Shown here one piece after another: positions 1-10,788 of a stretch of DNA of 64,000 nucleotides; the stretch's first letter is position 1, and every line of letters starts with the position of its first letter. The DNA comes from Marisa cornuarietis. Lineage: Eukaryota > Mollusca > Gastropoda > Architaenioglossa > Ampullariidae. The stretch is from assembly GCA_004794655.1 (NCBI GenBank), contig SMMW01000621.1:310001-374000 (forward strand), in the 5' to 3' direction. The position numbers were made by a program, and so were the translations under genes. The notes under the pieces were generated by a model. The model made no database searches and had not been told where the DNA came from. It worked only from the letters and a program-made list of their open reading frames with translations.

Positions 1-1021
1 GATTGATCGTCACTGGGATTTAGCTTGAGTGGAGAAGTTAGCACGCTCCGCTCTTGCTTTTTAATGAATGGAAAGTGGGGGATATTTTTACTGGCAGAAT
101 TCAATTTTTAAGAGAAAACTGGAGCCGAGCATCGCCCTCACCCACTGCCCCCCCGCGAGACGAGTCGTTGAACGTCGGGATCCGTGTATGACGCCGGCCG
201 CCATTTTCCCGCCTTGTCGCCAACCGTCTTCCTGAGCCGCGGCAAGTGGGCAGGTAGTCAGCCATCAAAGGCTTTCTCAACATCCTCAGGGCTCTTGTGC
301 GGCCTCTTGTAGACGCAAGTCCCTTCTTCTCCAGACACTCCGCCCTTGATCTAGTGTGCGACCCCCGTCCTTACAGTCACAAGCTGCCATTAAGCTTTCA
401 TCTCTAGTAGACTCGCCTTCCTAGTGACCACCCTTGATATCCCACGTGACGACCACGTAGGAGTGGGGGTTTATAGGGAAGGGGGTGTTTGTGTTTTTTG
501 TTTGTTTGCTGCGTGAGACTGAGGTACTGCAGTCACTCCATTGCGTCAGACGAGAGAATGTTGTGGCTGGTTTGTGACTTGCTGGCTGGCTGGCTGGGCG
601 GCACACCTGGTTGAAGGAGCAGATGCGCGTGAGTGCATGTCACGTTGCCGCCATGGACGCGTATCTGCAGTCTCAGGTGTGACAGGTAAACCCAAGTTCC
701 GAGACAGGTCTATAACAAACAGTAAGGCACACGCATCCGTTAAATCGCTAGACGGCGAGGCAGCAACACCGATACGGGTGCAATTAGGGAGAGAAATCGG
801 CAGCCACGTTTTACATGGTACCCGCCAAAATGGCGCAGCCTCGTTCTGATAAACACCGGGACGCTGTAGCTGAGACTGGCAGCAGGCGGTGGGCGCTAGG
901 GGAACATTTAAAGGAGCCGATAAAGGCGGATGTGTCGGGGGTGGGGAGGACTATTTCTTTTATCGACGTGCTGCTTCCATTTCCTTCCCTTCGTGCTGCA
1001 TCAGTTTTTTTTTCCCTCCAG
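1..1021. other. Unique, CpG-containing segment upstream of a possible first exon
   Basis: There is no convincing gene. CpG dinucleotides are frequent around 150-250 and 620-960. The words GCCGCCATTTTCCCGCC (near 197) and CCGCCAAAATGGCGCAG (near 823) resemble the GCCATNTT core bound by YY1 in animals. Together with the candidate exon at 1,022 this could be a promoter or 5'UTR region, but no TATA box or initiator stands out. Short open frames here look like chance. Confidence 0.2.
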
Positions 1022-1069
1022 CATGGCAGCTGGGCCGGCAGAGCGACCATTACCCGACATATGCAAAAG
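1022..1069 (+). other. Candidate short coding exon with ATG
   Basis: A strong acceptor (T-rich tract, then CCCTCCAG ending at 1,021) is followed by C and ATG at 1,023. The frame reads MAAGPAERPLPDICK and ends after two bases of the next codon at a donor, AAAAG|GTAGGC, at 1,070. This would be a 48-base first coding exon with a phase-2 intron behind it. The acceptor, ATG and donor are seen directly. That it is used is inference, and I do not recognise the peptide. A chance match is possible in 64 kb. Confidence 0.2.
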
Positions 1070-1498
1070 GTAGGCACCAGGTTGATTGCCGTCTGGAACT
1101 TTCTCGGCTGGGCGTGTAAAGCACAGCACCATGGCCTGCTCCGCTAGGATCTAGACCTCTTTGATAGAATGGCTTAGAATTCAAGGCTTTTTTAATGTTC
1201 AGTTTCTTCTGACTGTTAGTGTCACAAGGGAGTATGAAATTCCAGGGCTATTTGAGAATCGCCATTTTTACCTCTGTAGCAGACTCACTTACCTCCCGTC
1301 TACTCTGTCCCCCTCCCCGCACCTCCCCCTACCTCTTTGTTACACTTTAGGGCACATTAAAGCCGTGCGGTAGTGATGTGTGCGACAGCTCTCCGTAAAC
1401 TGTCTCAAAGGCAAGGGAGACAACAAGAAAATGACAAGAGCCAGTAGAAAAGGCAGGAAGTAGAAATGTTCACAACTGCTTCGGAGTTTACACTAATT
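1070..1498. other. Unique sequence without recognised feature
   Basis: AT-moderate sequence with a C-rich pyrimidine stretch near 1,295-1,340. I see no gene, tRNA or element end. Confidence 0.5.
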
Positions 1499-1795
1499 TG
1501 CAGCTGCTAGATCCACCGGTTTGCAGCTGCTATATCCACCAGTGTGCAGCTGCTATATCCACCGGTTTTCAACTGCTAGATCCACCAGTGTGCAGCTGCT
1601 ATATCCACCAGTTTGCAGCTGCTAAATCCACCACTGTGCAATTGCTATATCCACTAGTGTGCAGCTGCTAGATCCACCAGTTTGCAGCTGCTATATCCAC
1701 TAGTGTGCAGCTGCTATATCCACCAGTGTGCAGTTGCGATATCCACAAGTTTGCAGCTGCTATATCCACCAATGTGCAGCTGCTATATCCATGAA
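1499..1795. repeat. 23-bp minisatellite, about 13 copies
   Basis: Tandem units spaced 23 bp (for example 1,523 to 1,546) contain GCAGCTGCTATATCCACC followed by variable AGTGT, GGTTT or AGTTT. The word CAGCTG in nearly every unit is a palindromic E-box. Units vary by point changes (tagatcc or tatatcc), so the array is not very recent. Confidence 0.9.
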
Positions 1796-2299
1796 TTGTA
1801 ACATGGTGGGTGCAGCTGGTGTCACAAATGTTTGAAGAAAGCGGGTCCCTTGTCGAGATACAAGAGAGGTTTTGCGGCTTGAATGCAGCCACCCTACAGA
1901 GTGCATCAGGCTGCCTGCCTGCCATCAGAGACAGCTAAAACTACTCCTTTAGTCAAGTCTGTCTGGCATTTCTTCTTGAAGGACGTTTCAAAATATTTTC
2001 TCGTGAGATCTTAACTGAAATGTTTGTTGGTGCACTCCCTCTTGACTCTCTGTAGAAACCACAGAAAATATCGACCATTGCTTCCTCGGAGTGGGGGGGG
2101 GAAGTAATGGCAACAAGAGGTGATAAACTCTGGTCGTTTCGATGTGCAGCCTTGTCATACACCTGAAGTAACAGCTGAGGTAACTACTCAGTCAATATAT
2201 TAATTAGCGGGTCAGTCGTCACGTGGTCTATCAGCGCCAGGCCAGTGAGAGCCGTGGGGGATGTGGCATCTCGGGGCGGGGGGGAGGTCGTACACGCTT

Positions 2300-2360
2300 G
2301 TCCTGACACTACTCAACCTCAGCGTTTGCTGATACGGCGTTAAACCTGGGCAAACGAAGC
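2300..2360 (+). mobile_element. Possible SINE 3' tail fragment
   Basis: The segment contains CTCAGCGTTTGCTGATACGG followed by CGTTAAACC. The word TTGCTGANRCGGCGTWAAAC is shared, in reverse orientation, with the segment near 18,372-18,414. It resembles a tail I associate with mollusc SINE-like repeats. The family assignment is from memory of that motif, so confidence is limited. Confidence 0.35.
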
Positions 2361-2839
2361 GTCACGTGATCTTGCGTCTGATGAGCTGGACTCACAGCAG
2401 GGCGGTCAGCAGGTGGTGTCGCCGCAGTCGTGTGGTAATTAATGTTTCACCAGCCTAGCGGGTCGCTCCTCCAAAATCTGGTGTGTAGCCCCCCCCCCGT
2501 ACACTCCTCCCTCCCACGTGCTGAGGAAACTGTCTCTCGGGACGCGACCTGTGTTTTTGCCCCTTCTTCTGCCCCGCACGTGCACACTGTCATTAATGTT
2601 GTCCTCGTGGCCAGTGAAATGCACTTCTCCAAATAGCTGGACTGGTGAGTGGTTTTAATAAATTGATATAGTGCACTGGATAAAGAAAGTGGATTTCCAT
2701 GTCAACGTGGGGTTTTGGGTTTTTTTGTGTACACATGCGTTGTTTATTATTTTTAATAGAGAGAGTGTGTTTTGTTTTGCTTTTTAACGTGTTAGCTCGT
2801 TTGTTCCACATTTGTGATGATAGCTTTGGGGTTTCAGTT

Positions 2840-2905
2840 TGGTTAGGGTTAGGTTTGGTTTGGGTTAGGATTAAGGTTTTAGTGTAAGGGTTGAGGTTTT
2901 AGTGT
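2840..2905 (+). repeat. Degenerate telomere-like TTAGGG patch
   Basis: GGTTAGGGTTAGGTTTGGTT and later GGGTTAGG and TAAGGGTTGAGG form a short run of imperfect TTAGGG-like units. TTAGGG is the usual metazoan telomere unit. Only two or three units are near-perfect, so this may be an interstitial relic or simple T/G-rich DNA. Confidence 0.35.
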
Positions 2906-3259
2906 CGCTTTTATTTTGGACAGACAGAAAACAAAATTATGGCGACCAAGGTTTGTGAAGTATGCGACCGCAATCGACTGTTGACGCATGCGCAGAGCAA
3001 GTCAGTGGCCCAAGTCAGTGCAGAACAGAAGAAAACCTCGCTTCTATCCCAACGGTCACTGGCCTTGTGACGGGGTGAGAGACCAGCGGGGGGGGGGGAG
3101 GGTACTGGGGCGGCCAACAGGTTCCTGCAGCCCATCAGCATGTATCACGACACCACAGTAACCTCCCCTCCAGCAGGCGGAAGGGAAAAGTGATTAGAAA
3201 GAAAGCGGTAATATGGCGGTCTGTTAAAAATGCACGAGCCTCACACCATGCCGCCACGC

Positions 3260-3860
3260 AGCCTGACTCCTAGGGCTGACTGTAGGGCTGACTGCCAGCC
3301 TGACTGTAGGGCTGACTGCTAGGGTTGACTGCCAGCACCATGACTGGCCAGCCTGACTGTTAGGGCTGACTGTAGGGCTGACTGCTAGCCTGACTGTAGG
3401 GCTGACTGCTAGCCTGATTGTTAGGGCTGACTGTAGGGCTAACTGCTAGGGTTGACTGCCAGCACCATGACTGCCAGCCTGACTGTTAGGGCTGACTGTA
3501 GGGCTGACTGCTAGCCTGACTGTAGGGCTGACTGCTAGCCTGATTGTTAGGGCTGACTGTAGGGCTAACTGCTAGGGTTGACTGCCAGCACCATGACTGC
3601 CAGCCTGACTGTTAGGGCTGACTGTAGGGCTGACTGCTAGCCTGACTGTAGGGCTGACTGCTAGCCTGATTGTTAGGGCTGACTGTAGGGCTAACTGCTA
3701 GGGTTGACTGCCAGCACCATGACTGCCAGCCTGACTGTTAGGGCTGACTGTAGGGTTGACTGCCAGCACCATGACTGCCAGCCTGACTGTCAGGGCTGAC
3801 TGATAGGGCGGGCTGACTGTCGGGCTGACTGCAAACACCATGACTGTCAGGGCTGACTTT
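3260..3860. repeat. Nested minisatellite based on AGGGCTGACTG, ~124-bp higher-order period
   Basis: The basic motif AGGGCTGACTGTAGGGCTGA alternates with GCTAGCCTGA and GACTGCCAGCACCATGACTG. The marker CACCATGACTG recurs near 3,336, 3,465, 3,589 and 3,714, so a block of about 124 bp is itself tandemly repeated about three times. The array decays at its right end into TTTTTTTTAAGAAAAAAAGG. Confidence 0.9.
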
Positions 3861-4631
3861 TTTTTAAGAAAAAAAGGGGGCTTAACCCGCGCTATCTGGT
3901 GTCTGCTGGCTAATCTGCCCCTGAACACTAACTGCACACCACGAGCAGAAATCAGGCAAGACAGACACCCTTCATGCTCGTGTAGGGGTACGTGTTGGGG
4001 TAGGTTGAGGTAGTAACACCTCTTGTACTCACGATAGTAGTGAGCTTACAGACTGTTGCCACCTGCTGCGACCCGCATGTTCCTAAAGGTACAGTAGGGA
4101 GCGGACATCTTTCTACTGATAAAACTCGGTACAACGTGTGATTTCCCACAAATCTGGGTAAATATCCCCCGCACTTTCGTTCTCGAGATACATGCTTACA
4201 AATATTACCGAGCACAGAACGTGTTTTTGGGAGAGACCTGCCTACAAACATCGCCATGCACACAATAAGATTGAGAATCGTGTGTGTCGTCACGTGTGTA
4301 CACAGGTACACCTGATTATCACATGTTGCCAGCTCTCTGATTGGCTGAAGCCTTGGCAACCAAAGTGTATCTATGCACCTCGTGTTGTTATTTTACCACA
4401 CCAGACCTGCGTTGTTACAGATGTTTGCGCCGTGTGAGGTAGACTACAGTTGTTTGCAGTGTGTTTATTAACAGGTAATTAATAATGTGAGGTTGTTGGA
4501 TAAGAGACGACATCTCCTTGAAGTCTTGATGTGTCCGACACTAGACTCACGAACATTCCTGGTCCTGTCCTGTGCACATGTCACTCGAGATGCGCAGCTG
4601 GCAGCATCACATTAACTCTTGAGAGGGGGGA
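3861..4631. other. Unique sequence without recognised feature
   Basis: Open frames up to 135 codons occur on the minus strand (3,952-4,359) but show no recognisable domain, and the composition does not suggest coding. I see no RNA gene or element end. Confidence 0.45.
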
Positions 4632-5097
4632 CCGTGGGCTTGTGATTGAGACAGAAGTGGGCTTGTGATTGAGACAGAAGTGGGCTTGTGATTGAGACAG
4701 AAGTGGGCTTGTGATTGAGACAGAAGTGGGCTTGTGATTGAGACAGAAATGGGCTTGTGATTGAGATAGAAATAGGCTTGTGATTGAGACAGAAGTGGGC
4801 TTGTGATTGAGACAGAAGTGGGCTTGTGATTGAGATAGAAATAGGCTTGTGATTGAGACAGAAGTGGGCTTGTGATTGAGACAGAAATGGGCTTGTGATT
4901 GAGACAGAAGTGGGCTTGTGATTGAGATTGAAATAGGCTTGTGATTGAGACAGAAGTGGGCTTGTGATTGAGATAGAAATAGGCTTGTGATTGAGACAGA
5001 AATGGGCTTGTGATTGAGACAGAAATGGGCTTGTGATTGAGACAGAAGTGGGCTTGTGATTGAGACAGAAGTGGGCTTGTGATTGAGACAGAAGTCA
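4632..5097. repeat. 23-bp minisatellite, about 20 copies
   Basis: Units contain GGGCTTGTGATTGAGACAGA with variants GAGATAGAAATA and GAGACAGAAATG. The mix of variant units in runs suggests unequal exchange or block duplication. Both boundaries are sharp. Confidence 0.95.
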
Positions 5098-5850
5098 GGT
5101 TGTGGGTTTGTATGGCGGGGTGTTACCCAGTGCTAATAATCTGTTGCTGTATCTTTAGCATCTTACTGCCCATTGATTCAGTGTCGAGGTGAAAGTGGGT
5201 CAGCGGTCCCGTGGCCAATGGCCGAAATCCTTTTTCCTTGGGCGACCTTTGCGCGTGCGTGTTGAAAAAGGATCGATGCCCATCACCTGTAGTCCGACGC
5301 TGCATCTAATCTAGTTTCTCCACATTTGGCCGGTCTTTTTTATCTTAAAATTGCTTCTGTGTTTTTGTGGTCGAGAAGCGTTGCTTTGAAAGAAAAAATA
5401 TGAAAACCCGATTTGTGATTCTGGATCCGTAAAAACATCAGGATAGCTGAAGGAAGGTTAAAGATCATTCTACTTTAAACCCCTTTGTGTTGAAATGGCC
5501 TCTGAATTAAGGGAGGAATCCTTGCCAACAGAAACAACAGCAAAAATCCTAGTCACTCCTGGCACTTCCTCTTTCTGTCTAACCTTGCGACTTACATCAG
5601 TTCACCCTCCCTTAGAGCTCTATAAGCTGTGACCAGAGATGTTGTTGCCAGGTAACAGTGGAGGAAGAGGCTGACTTCACTTATTGGTGTATTTGATATA
5701 CAACTACAAACATCTTTATTAATCCTTTTAAGGAAATTGTTTGTCTGATAATGTTACTGAACACAATACATCAGACATTTCACGATACCTCAAGTTTGAC
5801 ATTAAATATAAACACTCATAGAAAACAAGACAGACCGGGCGCTCCGGGAA
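5098..5850. other. Unique sequence with one dispersed-repeat tail
   Basis: No gene is seen. The only recognisable item is the LINE-like tail at 5,710-5,745, listed separately. Confidence 0.45.
5710..5745 (-). mobile_element. Possible LINE 3'UTR tail fragment
   Basis: On the minus strand the segment reads AATTTCCTTAAAAGGATTAA followed by TAAAGATG. This resembles the common retrotransposon 3' tail form TTTCCCNNNGGGATTAATAAAG found in many aquatic animals. No coding part is adjacent. Confidence 0.35.
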
Positions 5851-5900
5851 CAGGAGGCAGCTGTGTGAGAGCTTTACTCACAGACAGGTCCTAGTCATGA

Positions 5901-5935
<35 letters not shown>

Positions 5936-6071
5936 CATGAGGCAGCTGTGTGAGAGCTTTACTCACAGACAGGTCCTAGTCATGATTTGTGTGTGTGTGT
6001 GTTGTGTGTGTGTGTGTGTAACATGAGGCAGCTGTGTGAGAGCTTTACTCACAGACAGGTCCTAGTCATGA

Positions 6072-6110
<39 letters not shown>

Positions 6111-7925
6111 CATGAGGCAGCTGTGTGAGAGCTTTACTCACAGACAGGTCCTAGTCATGATTTGTGTGTGTGTGTGTGTGTGTAACATGAGGCAGCTGTG
6201 TGAGAGCTTTACTCACAGACAGGTCCTAGTCATGATTTGTGTGTGTGTGTGTGGTGTGTGTGTGTGTGTAACTTGAGGCAGCTGTGTGAGAGCTTTACTC
6301 ACAGACAGGTCCTAGTCATGATTTGTGTGTGTGTGTGTGTATGAGGCAGCTGTGTGAGAGCTTTACTCACAGACAGGTCCTAGTCATGATTTGTGTGTGT
6401 GTGTGTGTGTAACATGAGGCAGCTGTGTGAGAGCTTTACTCACAGACAGGTCCTAGTCATGATTTGTGTGTGTGTGTGTGTGTAACATGAGGCAGCTGTG
6501 TGAGAGCTTTACTCACAGACAGGTCCTAGTCATGATTTGTGTGTGTGTGTGTGTGTGTAACATGAGGCAGCTGTGTGAGAGCTTTACTCACAGACAGGTC
6601 CTAGTCATGATTTGTGTGTGTGTGTGTGTGTAACATGAGGCAGCTGTGTGAGAGCTTTACTCACAGACAGGTCCTAGTCATGATTTGTGTGTGTGTGTGT
6701 GTGTGTAACATGAGGCAGCTGTGTGAGAGCTTTACTCACAGACAGGTCCTAGTCATGATTTGTGTGTGTGTGTGTGTGTGTGTAACTTGAGGCAGCTGTG
6801 TGAGAGCTTTACTCACAGACAGGTCCTAGTCATGATTTGTGTGTGTGTGTGTGTAACATGAGGCAGCTGTGTGAGAGCTTTACTCACAGACAGGTCCTAG
6901 TCATGATTTGTGTGTGTGTGTGTGTGTAACATGAGGCAGCTGTGTGAGAGCTTTACTCACAGACAGGTCCTAGTCATGATTTGTGTGTGTGTGTGTGTAA
7001 CATGAGGCAGCTGTGTGAGAGCTTTACTCACAGACAGGTCCTAGTCATGATTTGTGTGTGTGTGTGTGTGTGTAACATGAGGCAGCTGTGTGAGAGCTTT
7101 ACTCACAGACAGGTCCTAGTCATGATTTGTGTGTGTGTGTGTGTGTAACATGAGGCAGCTGTGTGAGAGCTTTACTCACAGACAGGTCCTAGTCATGATT
7201 TGTGTGTGTGTGTGTGTGTGTAACATGAGGCAGCTGTGTGAGAGCTTTACTCACAGACAGGTCCTAGTCATGATTTGTGTGTGTGTGTGTGTGTGTAACA
7301 TGAGGCAGCTGTAGAGAGCTTTACTCACAGACAGGTCCTAGTCATGATTTGTGTGTGTGTGTGTGTGTGTGTGTGTAACATGAGGCAGCTGTGTGAGAGC
7401 TTTACTCACAGACAGGTCCTAGTCATGATTTGTGTGTGTGTGTTGTGTGTGTGTGTGTGTAACATGAGGCAGCTGTGTGAGAGCTGACAGGTCCCAGTCA
7501 TGATGTGTGTGTGTGTGTAACATGAGGCAGCTGTGTGAGAGCTTTACTCACAGACAGGTCCTAGTCATGATTTGTGTGTGTGTGTGTGTAACATGAGGCA
7601 GCTGTGTGAGAGCTTTACTCACAGACAGGTCCTAGTCATGATTTGTGTGTGTGTGTGTGTGTAACATGAGGCAGCTGTGTGAGAGCTTTACTCACAGACA
7701 GGTCCTAGTCATGATTTGTGTGTGTGTGTGTGTGTAACATGAGGCAGCTGTGTGAGAGCTTTACTCACAGACAGGTCCTAGTCATGATTTGTGTGTGTGT
7801 GTGTTGTGTGTGTGTGTGTGTGTGTAACATGAGGCAGCTGTGTGAGAGCTTTACTCACAGACAGGTCCCAGTCATGATTTGTGTGTGTGTGTGTGTGTGT
7901 AACATGAGGCAGCTGTGTGAGAAGC
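5851..7925. repeat. Compound minisatellite plus (TG)n, subfamily A
   Basis: A conserved core (AACATGAGGCAGCTGTGTGA, then GAGCTTTACTCACAGACAGG, then TCCTAGTCATGATTTG) alternates with a (TG)n run of roughly 7-17 dinucleotides. About 25 copies are present. The core varies little, while the TG run length varies almost every time, as expected of replication slippage. Cys/Val-rich plus-strand frames here are artefacts of the TG runs. Confidence 0.95.
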
Positions 7926-9690
7926 TTCACTCACGAGTCCCAGTCATGGTTTGGTTGTGTGTGTGTGTGTGTGTGTGTGTGTAACATGAGGCTGCTGTAT
8001 GAAACAGACAGGTCCCAGTCATCATTTGGTTGTGTGTGTGTGTGTGTGTTGTGTGTGTGTGTGACATGAGGCAGCTGTATGAGACAGACAGGTCCCAGTC
8101 ATGATTTGGTTGTGTGTGTGTGTGTGTGTGTGTGTGAGACATGAGGCAGCTGTATGAGACAGACAGGTCCCAGTCATGATTTGGTTGTGTGTGTGTGTGT
8201 GTGTGTGTAACATGAGGCTGCTGTATGAAACAGACAGGTCCCAGTCATCATTTGGTTGTGTGTGTGTGTGTGTGTGTGTCACATGAGGCAGCTGTATGAG
8301 ACAGACAGGTCCCAGTCATGATTTGGTTGTGTGTGTGTGTGTGTGTGTGACATGAGGCAGCTGTATGAGACAGACAGGTCCCAGTCATGATTTGGTTGTG
8401 TGTGTGTGTGCGTGACATGAGGCAGCTGTATGAGACAGACAGGTCCCAGTCATGATTTGGTTGTGTGTGTGTGTGTGTGACATGAGGCAGCTGTATGAGA
8501 CAGACAGGTCCCAGTCATGATTTGGTTGTGTGCGTGTGTGACATGAGGCAGCTGTATGAGACAGACAGGTCCCAGTCATGATTTGGTTGTGTGTGTGTGT
8601 GTGTGTGACATGAGGCAGCTGTATGAGACAGACAGGTCCCAGTCATGATTTGGTTGTGTGTGTGTGTGTGTGTGTGTGACATGAGGCAGCTGTATGAGAC
8701 AGACAGGTCCCAGTCATGATTTGGTTGTGTGTGTGTGTGTGACATGAGGCAGCTGTATGAAACAGACAGGTCCCAGTCATCATTTGGTTGTGTGTGTGTG
8801 TGTGTTGTGTGTGTGTGTGACATGAGGCAGCTGTATGAGACAGACAGGTCCCAGTCATGATTTGGTTGTGTGTGTGTGTGTGTGTGTGTGTGAGACATGA
8901 GGCAGCTGTATGAGACAGACAGGTCCCAGTCATGATTTGGTTGTGTGTGTGTGTGTGTGTGTGTAACATGAGGCTGCTGTATGAAACAGACAGGTCCCAG
9001 TCATCATTTGGTTGTGTGTGTGTGTGTGTGTGTGTCACATGAGGCAGCTGTATGAGACAGACAGGTCCCAGTCATGATTTGGTTGTGTGTGTGTGTGTGT
9101 GTGTGACATGAGGCAGCTGTATGAGACAGACAGGTCCCAGTCATGATTTGGTTGTGTGTGTGTGTGCGTGACATGAGGCAGCTGTATGAGACAGACAGGT
9201 CCCAGTCATGATTTGGTTGTGTGTGTGTGTGTGTGACATGAGGCAGCTGTATGAGACAGACAGGTCCCAGTCATGATTTGGTTGTGTGCGTGTGTGACAT
9301 GAGGCAGCTGTATGAGACAGACAGGTCCCAGTCATGATTTGGTTGTGTGTGTGTGTGTGTGTGACATGAGGCAGCTGTATGAGACAGACAGGTCCCAGTC
9401 ATGATTTGGTTGTGTGCGTGTGTGACATGAGGCAGCTGTATGAGACAGACAGGTCCCAGTCATGATTTGGTTGTGTGTGTGTGTGTGTGTGACATGAGGC
9501 AGCTGTATGAGACAGACAGGTCCCAGTCATGATTTGGTTGTGTGTGTGTGTGTGTGTGTGTGTGACATGAGGCAGCTGTATGAGACAGACAGGTCCCAGT
9601 CATGATTTGGTTGTGTGTGTGTGTGTGTGTGTGACATGAGGCAGCTGTATGAGAAGCTTCACTCACAGCCAGGTCTCAGTCATGATGTGG
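7926..9690. repeat. Compound minisatellite plus (TG)n, subfamily B, with 756-bp duplication
   Basis: This is a related but distinct unit. The core is ACATGAGGCAGCTGTATGAG, then ACAGACAGGTCCCAGTCATG, then ATTTGG and (TG)n. It lacks the GAGCTTTACTC part of subfamily A. A run of distinctive variants (TGCGTG ends, TTGTGTG interruptions, a CATCATTTGG variant) recurs at an offset of 756 bp (for example 8,385-8,579 against 9,141-9,335). A partial subfamily A unit closes the array near 9,650. Confidence 0.95.
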
Positions 9691-10788
9691 TTGTATCTGC
9701 GGATGACCGCCGACATAGAAGTGCAGACAGCGGGGTGTTGTGACTCGGGGAAGACTAACCTCGCCACTTGTGTGTGTCTAAGGGTAACAGCAGCTCCTTT
9801 GTCAATGATTTATGTTTGTGATGGCAGGCAGTCGTAGTACTGTCCATAAACTTTGGCCAAGTTTGTAAGTTGAGACCAATCATGGCTTAATTGCGAGCAG
9901 TAAGTGTGAGGTGGATTATAAGTGTAGTGGTAGTCGTGCAGCCTCCTCACTCTTAACTCACTTACTGGAGTGGTGTGTGGAGACTTGTGGTTGTAATCTC
10001 ACTTTGTCAAGTCGCCCACATGTACTGACAGGTCAGAGTGGAGCGGAGGTGTCAGGTGTCAGTCCCTGGCTGGTGGTCGCCGCTGGTAGTTCGCGCCCTC
10101 TTCCTGTGACGTCACTTAGGACCTCGTGACGTGGCAGTCTCGTGATTAGTTTTCACAGTCACGTGGAGCTGCTTGTCCCTGATCAGGCGCAATATGTGTG
10201 TAGAGCCCGGGGCTGGGGGGGGGGGCCTGGTCTCGTCTCCCGTGATATGCGCGTCAACATGTCGCTAACACTAGTCTGACCCTCACCTACCTGTCCTCCT
10301 CTGGACCCACAGCTCGTGCGACAAGAGTCTGCGAGTCTCCAGCCACCAGCCACACCACCAACAGGCAACCACCCTCCTCTGGTCACACGTCTGGTTGTCA
10401 CGGAGCCTCTTCCTACCGGGACGTGGGTAGCCAGCCTGGCACACAGCCACCATGCTCACCTAGCAGTTAGCTCCTGACCAACGGCTAATTAGCAAGTAGC
10501 AAGAGGGAAGGAATGGCTAGGAACTAAGAGGAACTAGCAGCTAACAACCAACTGTCGTGTGGTTATTTTTGTTGTTGATGGCAGTGGTTGATGGCGAGTC
10601 TGATAATAGTGACGATGTTGTAGACTGTTAAGACTCGAGACTGTCCTCCTCAGTCCACCGCCTGCTGGTCTAGTGGTCAGTGTGGGTGAGATAACCCAGA
10701 TTATTACCGTGTGATAAAATGTATCTTTGTATTTACAGCTAAGGCAGTATACGATAATAGTATAACATAGAGATCTTTGTGATGATAG
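9691..10788. other. Unique sequence; contains first copy of a paralogous flank
   Basis: No gene is supported. CpG is moderate near 10,070-10,130. A dispersed segment at 10,611-10,739, homologous to 12,783-12,919, immediately precedes the following array. Confidence 0.5.
10611..10739 (+). repeat. Dispersed repeat copy 1, upstream of a minisatellite
   Basis: It shares GACGATGTTG, GTTAAGACTCGAGA and the 19-base identity GTCCACCGCCTGCTGGTCT, then GATAACC and a similar A/T-rich end, with 12,783-12,919. Both copies lie directly 5' of a tandem array. The family is unknown. Confidence 0.65.

Larger units (their letters stand above)
1796..3252. other. Mostly unique sequence with short repeat fragments
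   Basis: No gene is supported. It holds a SINE-like tail near 2,300-2,360 (listed separately), a degenerate TTAGGG-like patch near 2,840-2,900 and several short G or C runs. Confidence 0.5.

Noticed and set aside
2840..2905. True telomere or chromosome end
   Set aside because: Only two or three good TTAGGG units, with unique DNA on both sides.
6073..9666. Cys/Val-rich plus-strand and His/Thr-rich minus-strand frames
   Set aside because: They translate (TG)n and (CA)n in the compound array.
5851..9690. Resemblance to a CRISPR array (conserved core with variable spacer)
   Set aside because: The variable part is (TG)n of differing length, not unique spacers, there are no cas genes, and the DNA is eukaryotic.
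10670..10700. tRNA A-box-like TGGTCTAGTGGTCAG
   Set aside because: No B box or acceptor stem follows at tRNA distance; the segment belongs to the paralogous flank repeat.
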